DNA of 64,000 nt from Glandiceps talaboti (Eukaryota; Hemichordata; Enteropneusta; Spengelidae). Position 1 is the stretch's first letter, and every line of letters starts with the position of its first letter. The notes beneath the pieces were generated by a model, which had not been told where the DNA came from, ran no database searches, and was given only the letters and a program-made list of their open reading frames with translations. Location: positions 15,417,598-15,481,597 of the forward strand of contig NC_135560.1 in the NCBI RefSeq assembly GCF_964340395.1. Reading direction: 5' to 3'. The position numbers and the translations under genes are program-made. Shown in pieces: positions 25,771-38,110 of this stretch.

Positions 25771-26826
25771 TATTCGCGATAAACCCCTTGAATGTTGTCG
25801 ACGACAGTTTCCAGTTTCAAAAAAGGTAAATATTACACTTATTGTACTCATATAATGTTGACGATCGATATTAGCCAAATATTGTGGTCGGACAGCTAAT
25901 TCTGTTATCTAATAATCGTTAGCAAAGACGCGATTATGCCTACACACGTAGTTCACACCCTGAGATTGAAATTACCTAGGTAACTATCTGTAACACAAAT
26001 TTAACAAATCTAGATGAAATAAACTGAATGCCTTCCATAAGAGCCGAAACCCTTCAGATGTTTGCCCCTCTATACATTAATTGCTATAATGTAAAATTTT
26101 GAGCTATATCTAAAATACTTGATACACCCATTAATTGGCAAATTAATAAGGCCAAAGTATATGAAACTTGTGGCTTGCTTACTTCATACATTGCCCAATT
26201 ACTGAAAACCATTAATCTTATAGTTATATCAACATATGTTATAGAACACGTGCGCTTTGTTATGTACATATCACATGGAATTTGAAGTGAGCATACTTTA
26301 TTCGCGATAAACCCCTTGAATGTTGTCGACGACAGTTTCTAGCTTCAAAAAAGGTAAATATTACACTTATTGTACTCATATAATGTTGACGATCGATATT
26401 AGCCAAATATTGTGGTCGGACAGCTAATTCTGTTATCTAATAATCGTTAGCAAAGACGCGATTATGCCTACACACGTAGTTCACACCCTGAGATTGAAAT
26501 TACCTAGGTAACTATCTGTAACACAAATTTAACAAATCTAGATGAAATAAACTGAATGCCTTCCATAAGAGCCGAAACCCTTTAGATGTTTGCCCCTCTA
26601 TACATTAATTGCTATAATGTAAAATTTTGAGCTATATCTAAAATACTTGATACACCCATTAATTGGCAAATTAATAAGGCCAAAGTATATGAAACTTGTG
26701 GCTTGCTTACTTCATACATTGCCCAATTACTGAAAATCATTAATCTTATAGTTATATCAACATATGTTATAGAACACGTGCGCTTTGTTATGTACATATC
26801 ACATGGAATTTGAAGTGAGCATACTT
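25771..26826. repeat. Near-identical tandem duplication, 2 x 528 bp
   Basis: The segment starting TATTCGCGATAAACCCC at 25771 repeats at 26299. The second copy ends at 26826, with a TA microhomology at the junction. I see about four substitutions between copies (e.g. CCAGTTT vs CTAGCTT, CTTCAG vs CTTTAG). Each copy contains the same 61-codon minus-strand ORF, which has no recognised domain. Confidence 0.95.
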
Positions 26827-27055
26827 TAGATATAGCAAATGACTAAAAACTAAAAACTTTATCAACAAGCTTTTCATGACATGAGCATTTTGTTATAGCT
26901 GATGTGTGTACCAAAGTATATGGAATTTGATGTGTAAGCTACATTCTTAAGTAAGCTTAATACTGAAAATGATTAATTATGTAAATTAGTCATTATGGTT
27001 AAAAGCTACATTAACAAGCTTAACCAAACATATGCGCTCTCTAATATCATCCAGT

Positions 27056-27339
<284 letters not shown>

Positions 27340-29774
27340 GGCCATTCCTTCCCTTAAATATAACCTTCTTTTACGGAAGGCAAATATACAATAGCATATA
27401 GAAAGAGCATTGGGAAATTATATTTTACGCTGTCACATACTAATAATGCTTGTAATACTTGTACGTGGATTGCAGCAATGTAGTACAAGATGAATTCAGA
27501 CATTTAAAGTTCGGGTTCACTCATAAATGTGGAATAGATTTGTCAAATTTGAGCACTTTCCACAGTCGTATGAACATCAGTATATATGGCGTTTGTCAGG
27601 AAAAAACTAACACCAAGCACCTTTGTGAACTACACCTTTATTGATACATATAAGATATGATGTTGCTTTTACAGCAGGTCAGCAAACAGCCGTCATCATG
27701 TGTTAACAAGTTTAAGCTAATAAAATCAAACTACTACTTAAGATAACTTGATTAATGATTGTCTCAAAGACACCTATGTTGTAAATCAAACGATGGTCGA
27801 CTGTATAGAAGAGCATCCATGTGTATTAGAGTCTCTCGAAACCAAATGACTGATGCATCAATTATACGTGTCGTGTTTGTAGATGTAGTAGCAGTGTGTC
27901 TACAGATTTGTTGTTTGTATTACATTACAAAAAATTTATATAGGTCTAATGAATTTGAATGTCAATCGAAAATACGACAAACGAGTAGAGGTGAAATTTA
28001 TTAATGTGAATAAAGAAATTGATATCAAATAGGTGCCATGTGCTTATTCTTTGTTCATGTACGTCTGCCCTCGTTTTACCTAAAGAAAACTACCTTTGAA
28101 GATGAATGTCTTTTACAGTGGTGATACATCAGCTTTTATGGGTGTTGGCACATGAGGAATTGTAAGAGGTTCAACCGTTAGTAATGATAAACATATTACT
28201 GTGGTTGCTTGGTTCATCGTACAAACTATTGGGTTAAAACATGATGTTGTGACAATAAATATTATATAAAGTATACACAAATTTCTACTCTTCAAATGGT
28301 TGACCTTCACATCTCGACATGGGTAAAATACCTGGGGAATGTCATATCAAAATTTGAGGACAGTCGTAAATACATAGTAAGTGGGGAGTGCAGTCTTTGG
28401 ATAAAACTAGGAAAACTAACAGTTCGTACCTTCAAAGACACTACGTATGTATACATTCATTCCACCAATATCACAACGGTTTCATCGTGTTACTATACAG
28501 ATAAGATGTGAAGAAGGATTCATTTTGTGTCGGTTCCCTCACTGTCAAAGAAAGTCAGAAACAGTCTTCTCAGTTATAAGGTTGAAAACGTTATCAAGTA
28601 ACATATGGCGTGTTTTCACCCTTCATAACTTTAAGGTCAACCGACGAGTTACAGAAAACAGATCAATAATGAATCAGGTAACATATAGTAGTAAGCGTTT
28701 ATCATAAAGTTATGATAATAAAATATACCATACACACAGAATGAAAGAGTGTTTCTTAGTTTCTTAACGTTAAAAGCTCGACCCTTCAAGCAACTTAACT
28801 TCGGATACATTATACAGTGAAAGAGTGCATGTAAATGTGTTAACCCTAAGAATTTCATCCTTTACAGTTGAATGTCGGAGAAATTCTGTATATATTACAC
28901 CCTTTTCTCTATTCAACAGATAGAACATATAATGCCATACTTTAGGCGAAGGTTCGCAGCTACGACCTATTCGAGATGGACATAATTATATAACTACAAA
29001 TGTTCAATACTCACAATTACGAGTCATGCAGGAAATCTTCAAAATAGTTCATAATTACAGGAAAAAATTGCCAAAATATTTCATTATTATGGACTAAAAT
29101 GTCAAAGTAGTAAGAAACCTACATATTGGTACACCTGGAACAAGCGTGCTGACATTTAGAAAGAACTATCTCGAAGCAAACTATTATCTTGGCATTTAAA
29201 GAGAGAAAAAACATATCCAGGTATCCATAGTTACGGTCCTTTGTAACGAATGATAATGATTTCTTCGCCATATGTAACTAAAAAACGTTGGTTACAAAAG
29301 TTTTCAATTCAAAAACCAGTATCCTTTAGGAGATACAGAGTCACTACTACGCTAATTAGCGCCTGAAATGTGATGTGTATGGTTTCTAAAGTCCAGGTGT
29401 GTCTTACTTATTATAAGACTTAGGGCTTTCCGATTTTGCGCAGAGGTCTCCAAGTGATACGCGCAAACAATTTAGCATTGCTACATTTGCTGAAGTTGCA
29501 TGTAACGTCATTATCTTTGTTAGCGAACTGTCGCCAAATACCCAATGACGGTGAGCAACGCCCTTAAAAGATCAGTAAGGAAAATTGTCGAGCAAGACGA
29601 CTTTTTCTCTCTGCGGTTACTTGGCATCTATTGTAGTAACTTTTGTTCAACAAATCTATAGTTTATGGAATATCGGATATATCTTAGGAATCTGTGGCGC
29701 AAATGACATGCCGCGGGTCAAATTCTGCATACTAGACGTGTATTAGAAATATCTATGTAATGAACATAGCTTAG
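27340..29774. other. Non-coding stretch
   Basis: No gene is recognised. Small ORFs (e.g. 28447-28707 +, 27759-28004 +) have no domain I can name. Confidence 0.4.
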
Positions 29775-30055
29775 TATAAAGGCCAAATAACAAATGTGTT
29801 TTTCCGATAACCCGACCGACCATAGTTTAAGCAGCCGACCCTAAACATTTTGCTTACATTCAAACTGGTGAAATTGAATTTACATTTTTTTGCAAGTAAA
29901 CTTTTGCCAAAGTATATTTAGTTATTCCAGACAAACTAACACTTTGATAGTGTAAGTTGAATTTTTACAGTACATTTTACACATAGTTCGTCTACTTTAC
30001 ATATCATTGTCTTTATTTACTTCTTTTACACCTCATTAAACTATCACAGAAGTAT
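29775..30055 (-). repeat. Dispersed repeat, copy 1
   Basis: On the minus strand this matches 56691-56960: both read CTTCTGTGATAGTTT, GGTGTAAAAGAAGTAAAT, then later TTTAGGGTCGG and CTTAAACT near the end. It carries CGACCGACCATA, also present in the element at 36361-36753. Confidence 0.75.
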
Positions 30056-30586
30056 TGTGATTAACGAGTATCTTGTCTTAATAGGCAATCTCTCCAAAAA
30101 AAAGAATTTAATCGACCTAGTACCTAGTATCATATTTTCCGAAGCCATGTTATGTTATCGGAAACAAACATATCTTCGTTTTTAATGTCTACCAAATTCA
30201 ATGTTGACGTTGAGTTGTTTTTTTTCTGTCAGTTGTCGCTATAATGCATGACAATAGGTGGTCACGTGATCTGACTCTTTGATTTCTAGTATTCGAAATC
30301 AAATTTTGCCCAATTTTCAATTTTGTTTGTCGGAGATTGCGTTCATTCATTGAAGGTCCACCACAAAAATAATGTAACCCAAAATTAGAGTCAAATCCAC
30401 CTGGCTGCTAGCAATAGTCAGTTTGTACAACGTGAACAGGCACATGTGCATTAAAACTAACATGTTTTCGCCAGTTCAAAATCATACAACTACAGTTCTT
30501 GGATAGATAGTAAAATTGTTGCAGCATTCCCTTTTCCTTTGAATACGGCCTCACTGAAGTTACCTGTTGGTCTATTGATACAGCGA

Positions 30587-30902
30587 ATTTCAAAATACTG
30601 TACAGCTTTTCTATTTGATACAACCATGCAGAAGCTATATAAGAAACCACACCATGCTACAGTGAGATTGAATGAATTGTTTCTTGCAATATTTTGTTTA
30701 AATGAAAAGAACTGGCTTACAACCATGCAGAGTCAAACATTGGCGTCCACGCATCTGCCTCTTATTGCAGTAAGTTCATTTAAATGGTTTACATGTGTTT
30801 CATTTAGACAAAATGTAGCAATATTAAAGTGTAGCATGTGCAGTTTCTTATTGAGATCTGCGTGGTTGTATCAAATAGAAAAGCTGAATTGTATTTTGAA
30901 AT
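30587..30902. mobile_element. Small foldback, ~73-bp inverted arms
   Basis: The left arm (30587-30660) contains CAGCTTTTCTATTTGATACA. The right arm (30831-30902) contains the reverse complement of the same 20 bases. Homology continues outward to ATTTCAAAATAC and inward to CATGCTAC. The loop is about 170 bases. It may be a MITE-like element or a hairpin from local inverted duplication. Confidence 0.7.
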
Positions 30903-31192
30903 ATATTGTTCTAACACCACTGCCAATGTCACAATATATCATCTACCAATTATCCCTATTCAAAGTTATATTTCTGTTTTGTAGCAAACATGCGAAGATG
31001 AAAAAATTGTAAAAAAGTGAAAAAGTACTGATCAGAATATGAATACCACAACAAATTTCACGTTTTAAGTTCATTGAAAACGATACAACATTACGATTCT
31101 TCGGGCTTTTTTCTGAGGTTCTTCTGCCAGATGTGTTGTTTTGTTTCGGCCGTCATTTACCATATACGCGCGCAGAGCAATTCAGCGAGATC

Positions 31193-32464
31193 TTAAATAG
31201 TTTGCTTGCGACAGAAGATTGCTCTCAGAATCTGCTTGAAGGTCTTCCGAAACTCCTTCACCCGATACGCGTAAATTAGTGGATTTATACCGGAGTTGGC
31301 ATTAACTAGCATGGCCAGGTAGTTTCGAAAAATCCGAGTTATCACGCACTGGTGGGGTGAACAAAGAACGGTTATGGCTGTTATAATCTGATAAGGTAAC
31401 CAACAGATGAGAAAGACACCGACGATGATGCCTAGAGTGATGACGGCTTTCATATTTCGATTGAAGATCGGGAACTTTTTGCCAGTGTTTTTTGATTTGT
31501 GTCTGATGACGTCTCCCTGGCCTGTCTCGCATGACTTGGTATTCCTTGTTGAACTTTGTACGGTTTCAGCTGATGAGGGACCCGGTGCTGTTCCACATTC
31601 GAACATTTCTTCTCGTGTGTTCCCAGTCGTTGATTGATTACTGTGGCTTGCACCAATGTCGATTGTCTCATGTCCTCGAATATCATCATTGTTCTCTGAG
31701 CAGGATTCCAGGCGAAGTTGTTTTACTTCAGACGTGATAGTCGTTCCTGTTGTCCCCGTTTGGTCGCCGAGAGATGTATCAATGGTACCGATGATGGGAA
31801 CCGTGCGCCGAGCTTGTTTGTAAGCAACACAAAAGACCAGTAAATACACTACGACCACTAAGAACGTTGGGATAGCCCATCCTATCCATAAATAAAATAA
31901 CAATGTTTTGCTGTTTTCTTGCCAAACAGTTGGGAGAGTACAGTACCCAAAGTAGCGTTCTTCAACCCCAAGCCAAGTCCACATGACAAGTGATTGCGTG
32001 ATGGCCACAATCCACACAAGAACGATACACAGTTTATAACGGAGGGGTGTCATGAATTGGGTATGCCAAAACGGCCGAGTGATGGATAGGTATCGGTCGA
32101 TGCTAATCATCAGAAGTTGATAAATAGAAGCGTTCACTAGAATTGGAAAGAATGTGTAGGCTAGGAGACATTGGTAGAAGCCATCGAAGAGGAACGGATT
32201 TATGAGTGGGATAGCACAGTATGGCCAGGAAATACCAACAAGGAAATCAGCCACTGAAAGTGATACGATAAAATAATGTTCGACAGACTGCAAATTTTCG
32301 TTCACGACGACGGAAATGAGAACCAGTGCGTTGCCGCCAAGAACACAGCATGCCACGAATGCCAAACAGATGACGAAATAAAGTGTTTCACCTGTTATCT
32401 GGATAGATGGAACGCCGCTCCATTCGACAAAAGTATCGTTGGTGGGTGAGCCAGACCCTTCCAT
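31193..32464 (-). CDS. Class A (rhodopsin-family) GPCR, adenosine-receptor-like, intronless
   Basis: The frame is open from 32572. I prefer the second Met, at 32464 (MEGSGSPTNDT), giving 423 residues with a short N-terminus carrying an NDT glycosylation site; the first would give 459. Positions below use the 459 numbering. Seven helices are clear: N81 in GGNALVL (TM1), D109 in LSVADF (TM2), C135 and D159-R160-Y161 (TM3), W187 (TM4), C211 in ECL2, P235 and Y243 (TM5), FLICWLP with P393 (TM6), NPLIY at 430-434 (TM7), then helix 8 FRKTFKQIL. Position 3.32 is Phe, so an amine ligand is unlikely. The TM7/helix-8 run NSGINPLIYAYRVKEFRKTF is most like adenosine receptors. The third loop is long (about 115 residues), Ser/Thr-rich. 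No polyadenylation signal is obvious close downstream. Ligand unknown. Confidence 0.92.
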   Translation of the reverse strand: MEGSGSPTNDTFVEWSGVPSIQITGETLYFVICLAFVACCVLGGNALVLISVVVNENLQSVEHYFIVSLSVADFLVGISWPYCAIPLINPFLFDGFYQCLLAYTFFPILVNASIYQLLMISIDRYLSITRPFWHTQFMTPLRYKLCIVLVWIVAITQSLVMWTWLGVEERYFGYCTLPTVWQENSKTLLFYLWIGWAIPTFLVVVVYLLVFCVAYKQARRTVPIIGTIDTSLGDQTGTTGTTITSEVKQLRLESCSENNDDIRGHETIDIGASHSNQSTTGNTREEMFECGTAPGPSSAETVQSSTRNTKSCETGQGDVIRHKSKNTGKKFPIFNRNMKAVITLGIIVGVFLICWLPYQIITAITVLCSPHQCVITRIFRNYLAMLVNANSGINPLIYAYRVKEFRKTFKQILRAIFCRKQTI

Positions 32465-34213
32465 ACCGAGAATATATGTTTCTAGCGTTTTGAAGATGGA
32501 AAGAAAAGTGATGAACCGATACTTCGATCCTAGTACAGCTTGACAGAATGTTTGCAAGTAATCGAATATCATGCAGGTATATATATATATATATGCTGTT
32601 GAAGTGTTTGTCGTTATTCCTCTTCAAGAATAAGTAATCGTTTCTCTGTCGCCGTATTAACTATTTATCATATATCAAAAAAATACACTCTATGCATGGC
32701 ATAGCTGACTTGGCATATTCTGTACGTCACGCAATGTCATACTGCCTCCTACGATGCCAGAATCATTACATTTTTCTCCCAGTGTCCTCTTTACATATAC
32801 GCATATGATAGTAATTTTTAACAATTCCGGAACCGGTACGCTTCAAAAGTTAGAAGAACCAGTGGTCTGCTACACGTACGTAATAGAAATTTCAATCGGT
32901 CTATACTGTACATAATCAATAACACGCCGACTCATCAATGCCTCCCTAGTCATATAAAAGTACTTACAGCTTGAGCGATAGATAAAGTACTCATCGGTTT
33001 GCCGAATGGTATCGTTATTTTAACACTTCAGGTGGCATCCTTCAATATTTCATAAAATGCAGCGCAGTAATCCTTTACATGTAAAAGCTCTTAGGGTAAA
33101 GATGGAATGAATTTGTTCTTTAAGTGCGTATATTGAGAGAGAAAAAAAACGATATGATAAAATGAATAATTTCCACTTAATACTTGTAATCTAGTATGAC
33201 CGTTGTCTGAGGAGTATCTAGCAATTTATATGAAGATGGGGAAACTGCATACACAGATATTGTACGTAGGTGAAGGATAGTTCAGTAGTTCTCAAATTCT
33301 AACGTCGATATTTAGTCATATATTGAATACATGTAAGATGTCCCCAACTATATTCACCGAAGGTAATGGGTGTGATAGCTGCTTCTTCTGTTGTTACCTC
33401 GATCGAATGTGACAATGTACACCTCAAACGCCTATGTTAAAGAATACCTCAAAATAAATAAATGAAGGAGATTTTTTCCTACTTTTTGTACATGTTCTAT
33501 GTTACTCAATTCTCAAGGATTATTCTCCATTTTTGGCGAATATTACCATACGTGTGTATCCACATTTTGCACTTAAGTACAGCACCAATTCAATATGATA
33601 CGATTTCTTTTGGCGTATAAGTCTATTTTTTCTTTTACTTTGGCATTTTGACGCATAGCTTTCAATATCAATCATTTTCAATGTTACAGTAGTCATTTTC
33701 AAACTATGTTTTTGCTTGTTTATTTTGTTTTGTTTTCGCAGGACTACAGTCTAATCACTTGTTCTATGACAGAAGCTTGTTTTAAAACAAAGGCGATTTT
33801 TTTCAAAGATGTAAAGTTGTGAGGCATTAAAGACTTTTGTGATGCAATTACTACATGAACAAAACATGCGATCGCTATAATATCGAAATTTCTCAATTCA
33901 AATACGTTTTTCATGTATCATTTCGAAGCGCCCTCTAATGAGATGTCGATTTTCTGGTTCTGGAATTTTAAGACAATATACATATTTGCTTACAGCTTCA
34001 CTTCCCAGTGTATGCGTGTATTTTAAGTCAATATTGCTAACTCTTCATGGAATTATTTAGGAATAATGTGTTAAATTTGATTCGATCTGCCGGATATTTT
34101 ATAGGCTATTTTTCAACATTACAGTTTATGTATATTTCATTTGTATTTCAGTGTGTGTCATGACAATTTTGGAGAGAGGAATAAATTCCAAAGGAAGGTG
34201 TTAATTTTATATG
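32465..34213. other. Upstream flank of the GPCR, non-coding
   Basis: Contains a short (TA)n at about 32578-32594 just upstream of the first in-frame Met. No TATA-box arrangement or exon is identifiable with confidence. Confidence 0.4.
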
Positions 34214-34593
34214 TTTTGGTGGATGGATGGGTGGGCGGATGGATGGATGGGTGGATGGATGGATGGATGGATGGATGGATGGATGGATGGGTTCGTGGGT
34301 GATGTGGATGGATAAATAAAACGAACGAACGAACGAACGAATGAATGAATGAATGAATGAATGAATGAATGAATGAACGAACGAACGAACAAGTGGATGG
34401 ATGAATTAATTAATTAACGAGTGAGAGTGAGTGAGTGAGTGAGTGAGTGAGTGAGTGAGTGAGTGAGTGAGTGAGTGAGTGAGTGAGTGAGTGAGTGAAG
34501 GAGGGAATGAATGAATGAATGAACGAACGAACGAACGAACGAACGAATGAATGAATGAATGAATGAATGAATGAATGAATGAATGAATGAATG
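34214..34593. repeat. Compound microsatellite (GGAT)n, (GAAC/GAAT)n, (GAGT)n
   Basis: Successive blocks of GGAT, GAAC, GAAT, GAGT, GAAC and GAAT cover about 380 bp, each block differing from its neighbour by one base of the tetranucleotide. Confidence 0.97.
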
Positions 34594-36360
34594 AAATATA
34601 AAGAACTGTGGAAAAGAAGACTTTAAACTACGATTTTATTAAACAAACAAATCACTGACACGATTAATCAACATTACGTTAATAAATTGCAAATTGTATG
34701 ATAAAGACCAAGGAGAGCAATTCTTTGCATTTCATAATCTTGACCTTAGCTTAATAGCAATCACTTCGATTCGTTAAGATGGACTGTTGCAGAGTGGATA
34801 TGACGAACAGCTATGTTAAGGTATCTAAACACGTGCGAGAGTTACTGTAACACAAAAGATAGTCAAGGCTACGTGGGGTGGGTGAATCGACACAGGTAGT
34901 AGTATTTCTTTATAGTATGAATAGCTCCGATATCACGAAGAAAAGGGCGTTCACAACGATATTTCGTAAACGCATTTGAACATACACGTAAGTACAGTAT
35001 AATGTATGGAGAAGTATGCAATAACACTTTTGTTGCTATTTATATCTGGCGAATGAAACAATTGGCATGTAACAGCTGGGTGGATGGAAGTCGGCGTACA
35101 ATTAGTTATGCACCCTTAGAACCCTTTACTATAGCTGATGTATCCAATATTATACCTTTCTTTAACGTTTCTCACATCTTGGTCTTTAAATCTCTTTTCC
35201 AGAGCAGTAAGGGTCGTGCAATAGATGTTATGGTCAGTGAAGTTGAAGTGTTGGGGATAGTGAACTGTTTTTTGTTGGTGGCGTGGCAATTCTTGACCTC
35301 TGGTCTGTGAATCCATGTTCCCCCAACGTATTGGTATTCTTTTTACATAAAATGCATGTGATAAGATAAAATTAAAAATTAAATTTCTTGTGTTAGCATT
35401 AATAGACTTTTTGATTCTGAAATACTGTCCTGTCTATCTACCTTCCAAGACACCATCACCACAAATTGGTAATCCTGGTCTTCCAATCAGCATTATGTAT
35501 ACAGACACGTGCCAATTGATTGATGTAAATTACACTTCTTAGAACAGCAAAAAGAATCATGCAGTTGTGATTAGGAATGACCTTCAAAACAAATTTATAT
35601 TCCCCTGTGTAATTAAAGTCGATCGAATACTCGGGCTGATAGTTAAGATATATGTACACCCCCTGGTGGTATTTTCCGAGTCCTTGGATTGGGAAAGGTT
35701 GACATGTTTTTTTTCCAACACCAAAGTGCCAACTGATTCTTTGGGTATCACATTTTATGGCGCAGTCTCTTTCATCTTAAAACCCGGAAAAGTCATGCTG
35801 AAATCAAGAGTTTTAATGTTTAAGTATTTGCGACCTCAAAATAACATATAATGACATGGAGTTATCAAATTCGAGTTGTAACAGAACTAGTCAAGCGCCA
35901 CCAGTGGCAATCCTAGAAATATTACTTTCAGCTGAATCTGATGACTCGATAAGAGCAATGTAATTAACCTAGTGTGGTTAAGTGTTTGCATAGAAAACAA
36001 ACTTCATTTACACAATATAATATCGAACTGAAGTCACTGTGATGTTGACAACGTACTTTACCAGGTTTGTGTTAAGTTAATTGCTAATGATATTTAAGTA
36101 ATAAAAAGTTGTTTCAATAATGGAACACTGCGCGCAACTTTTAAACATGCAGCATAACTTACGCTCAAAAAAACTATCAACTTTGCTCATGTCACTTTAA
36201 ATGATATTCATGTCTAAAGATAATACAATTATTTTAAAATGATGACAATTAGTAAAACCCGGCGTCGTAACAAGTTAGCCTATAATTATCACTGAGATAT
36301 ATGCATAAATAAGATATGCTCATAAATGAATACAGAAGAGTGTTCTGAACTGTGAAAAGT
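34594..36360. other. Non-coding stretch with ORFs of unknown meaning
   Basis: Both strands of 35000-35320 are open (+ 35002-35310; - 35116-35316, ending YISYSKGF). The minus frame has the feel of a degraded repeat protein, but I could not place it. The + ORF 35567-35851 is also unassigned. Confidence 0.3.
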
Positions 36361-36753
36361 GTGACCCTAGTTTCTCGATATCCGACCGACCCAAATGTTC
36401 AGCTCCATCGGCATAAAAAATAAACGTTTTTATTTTCGCCCGCCCTTAATATTGTGTGGAACATTGCTCTTTCTGGCAAGAATAAGTAAGTTTCTGGACT
36501 GTAGACGTCATCTACAGTCATGGCGACGCGTACGGCGACGACACTTGTTTAGTAACAGCAATTCAAGTGGGGGGCATAAGAACATGCCAATCGTTTGGAG
36601 AATCTCGGAGAAGGCTTGTTACCAGGAATCCAATACAAAGAAGATAGGAAAAGTAGAGACAGAGAAACATAAAGAAGATGGTTTTATTTTTCAAATCGAC
36701 CGACCGACCATACTTGTCACGAAAAAGTAATGAGAAACAAAAAATAGGGTCAC
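36361..36753. mobile_element. Short TIR-like element (~393 bp)
   Basis: The left end GTGACCCTA then GTTTCTC is mirrored at the right end by GAGAAAC ... TAGGGTCAC, with a 7-base insertion. CGACCGACC occurs near both ends in direct orientation and is shared with the 29.8-kb repeat. A + ORF inside (36395-36730) matches no transposase I recognise. No clear target-site duplication. Confidence 0.45.
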
Positions 36754-37728
36754 CCTAACACAGATGTAGAATGTAGAATGTCACATTTGACTAAACAAAG
36801 AATATCCAAAATTGTGAGGATATATTTCTGTAAAAATTTGACGCCTTCTGAAAATGTAATGATGCTGGGGTCGAATTTACCGCAAAATGATAGGATTGAT
36901 AGCGTTGGTGTTAATTAGTCTTTTGGTGGTTAGGCTAAAACAATGATAATAATCCATAGCGCGAGATTACCTAAATCCGTAGTGCTTGTGTACTGAATCC
37001 ATAAAAAGTATTAGCGTGTAGATGAGTGCCAGAGGGACAATTTGTAAATGTACGTAGTAAGGTTTTTAATGATGTACGTTGTTGTTCAGATTAGCTGAAA
37101 CGAATCGTGTGATAAATACATATGTGTTGATTTTTGTTATCCTGGAAACTTTTTAATATCAACAAATCCTATTTTGTATCCGTAATCTTGTTAACCGGTG
37201 GACCGATCACAACGATTAGATCTTTTGTAATCTGCCTGCATCCGATCATTTCATTAGGGTGACTGCATATCTCGTTTTGGCCGGCGTCGTGAATCCGTAC
37301 CTGTCACATTGTGTTAACATTAGGCTAAAGAGACAGATGATCAAAGTATATACAACCCGCAAAGCAACATCGATATTACAGTGCACCGAGTCATTTTAAA
37401 GATGGGGGTCTCTTCAGGTTAACAATCAACAAAGCAGTCCATTTATGCCCAATTGCAAGTGTCCCTTGTTGGTAACCATTGAAAAGTCTCATTATAAGCA
37501 ATCACTGTAATAATACAGCAATAGAAACTAAGCTTTCACCCACGTTTGCCAAAGTCCTGACAGAATTAGGATAATCTGCCGTTGCTTCCTGACGCCACGC
37601 AATCATCTAACAAAATCTTGAAAAAATGAGCGTGTTTGGTTAACTAGCTCAGTTTGTTATACATTGTCAAGTACTATGTGTATGTCTAATGGCAATTTCA
37701 TCTACTCCGTTGCATTCATAAACTTCGA
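36754..37728. other. Non-coding stretch
   Basis: Nothing recognisable. Confidence 0.45.
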
Positions 37729-38110
37729 GTATGTATGTATGTATGCATGTGTGTATGTATGTATGTATGTATGTATGTATGTATGTATGTATGTATGTAT
37801 ATATACAAGTATATATGTACATGTATGTATGTATGTATGTATGTATGTATGTATTATTTATGTTTGTATGTATTTTGGTAGGTAGATAGGCATGTTGGTA
37901 GGTGGGTAGTTAAGTACTTGGAGGGTAGGTAGGTAGGTACATAGGCGGACAGAAGAAATTATAGATTGAGCAAAGTGTGTTGATATGAATACATTATGTA
38001 CATATCTATGATTATAGCGACATTGTCCGCCCGTCTTCCATCCATCCAACAATAAAGCCATTAAAAGATTTTATATCTAGTATGCTTGTCTGTTTGTCTG
38101 TCTGTCAGTC
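37729..38110. repeat. (TATG)n, degenerate GGTA and (TCTG)n cluster
   Basis: (TATG)n at about 37729-37853 with internal ATATATACAAGTATATATG. GGTAGGTAGATAGG-type repeats run from about 37877 to 37940, and TCTGTCTGTC-type repeats from about 38084 to 38110. Confidence 0.9.

Noticed and set aside
26084-26797. Duplicated 61-aa gene (26084-26269 and 26612-26797, minus strand)
   Set aside because: The two ORFs are identical except for one residue simply because the 528-bp DNA is duplicated. There is no domain, and upstream sequence lacks gene signals.
35116-35316. Minus-strand 66-aa ORF as the C-terminal part of a retroelement
   Set aside because: The style is suggestive but I could not identify a diagnostic motif; it is mentioned only in the gap entry.
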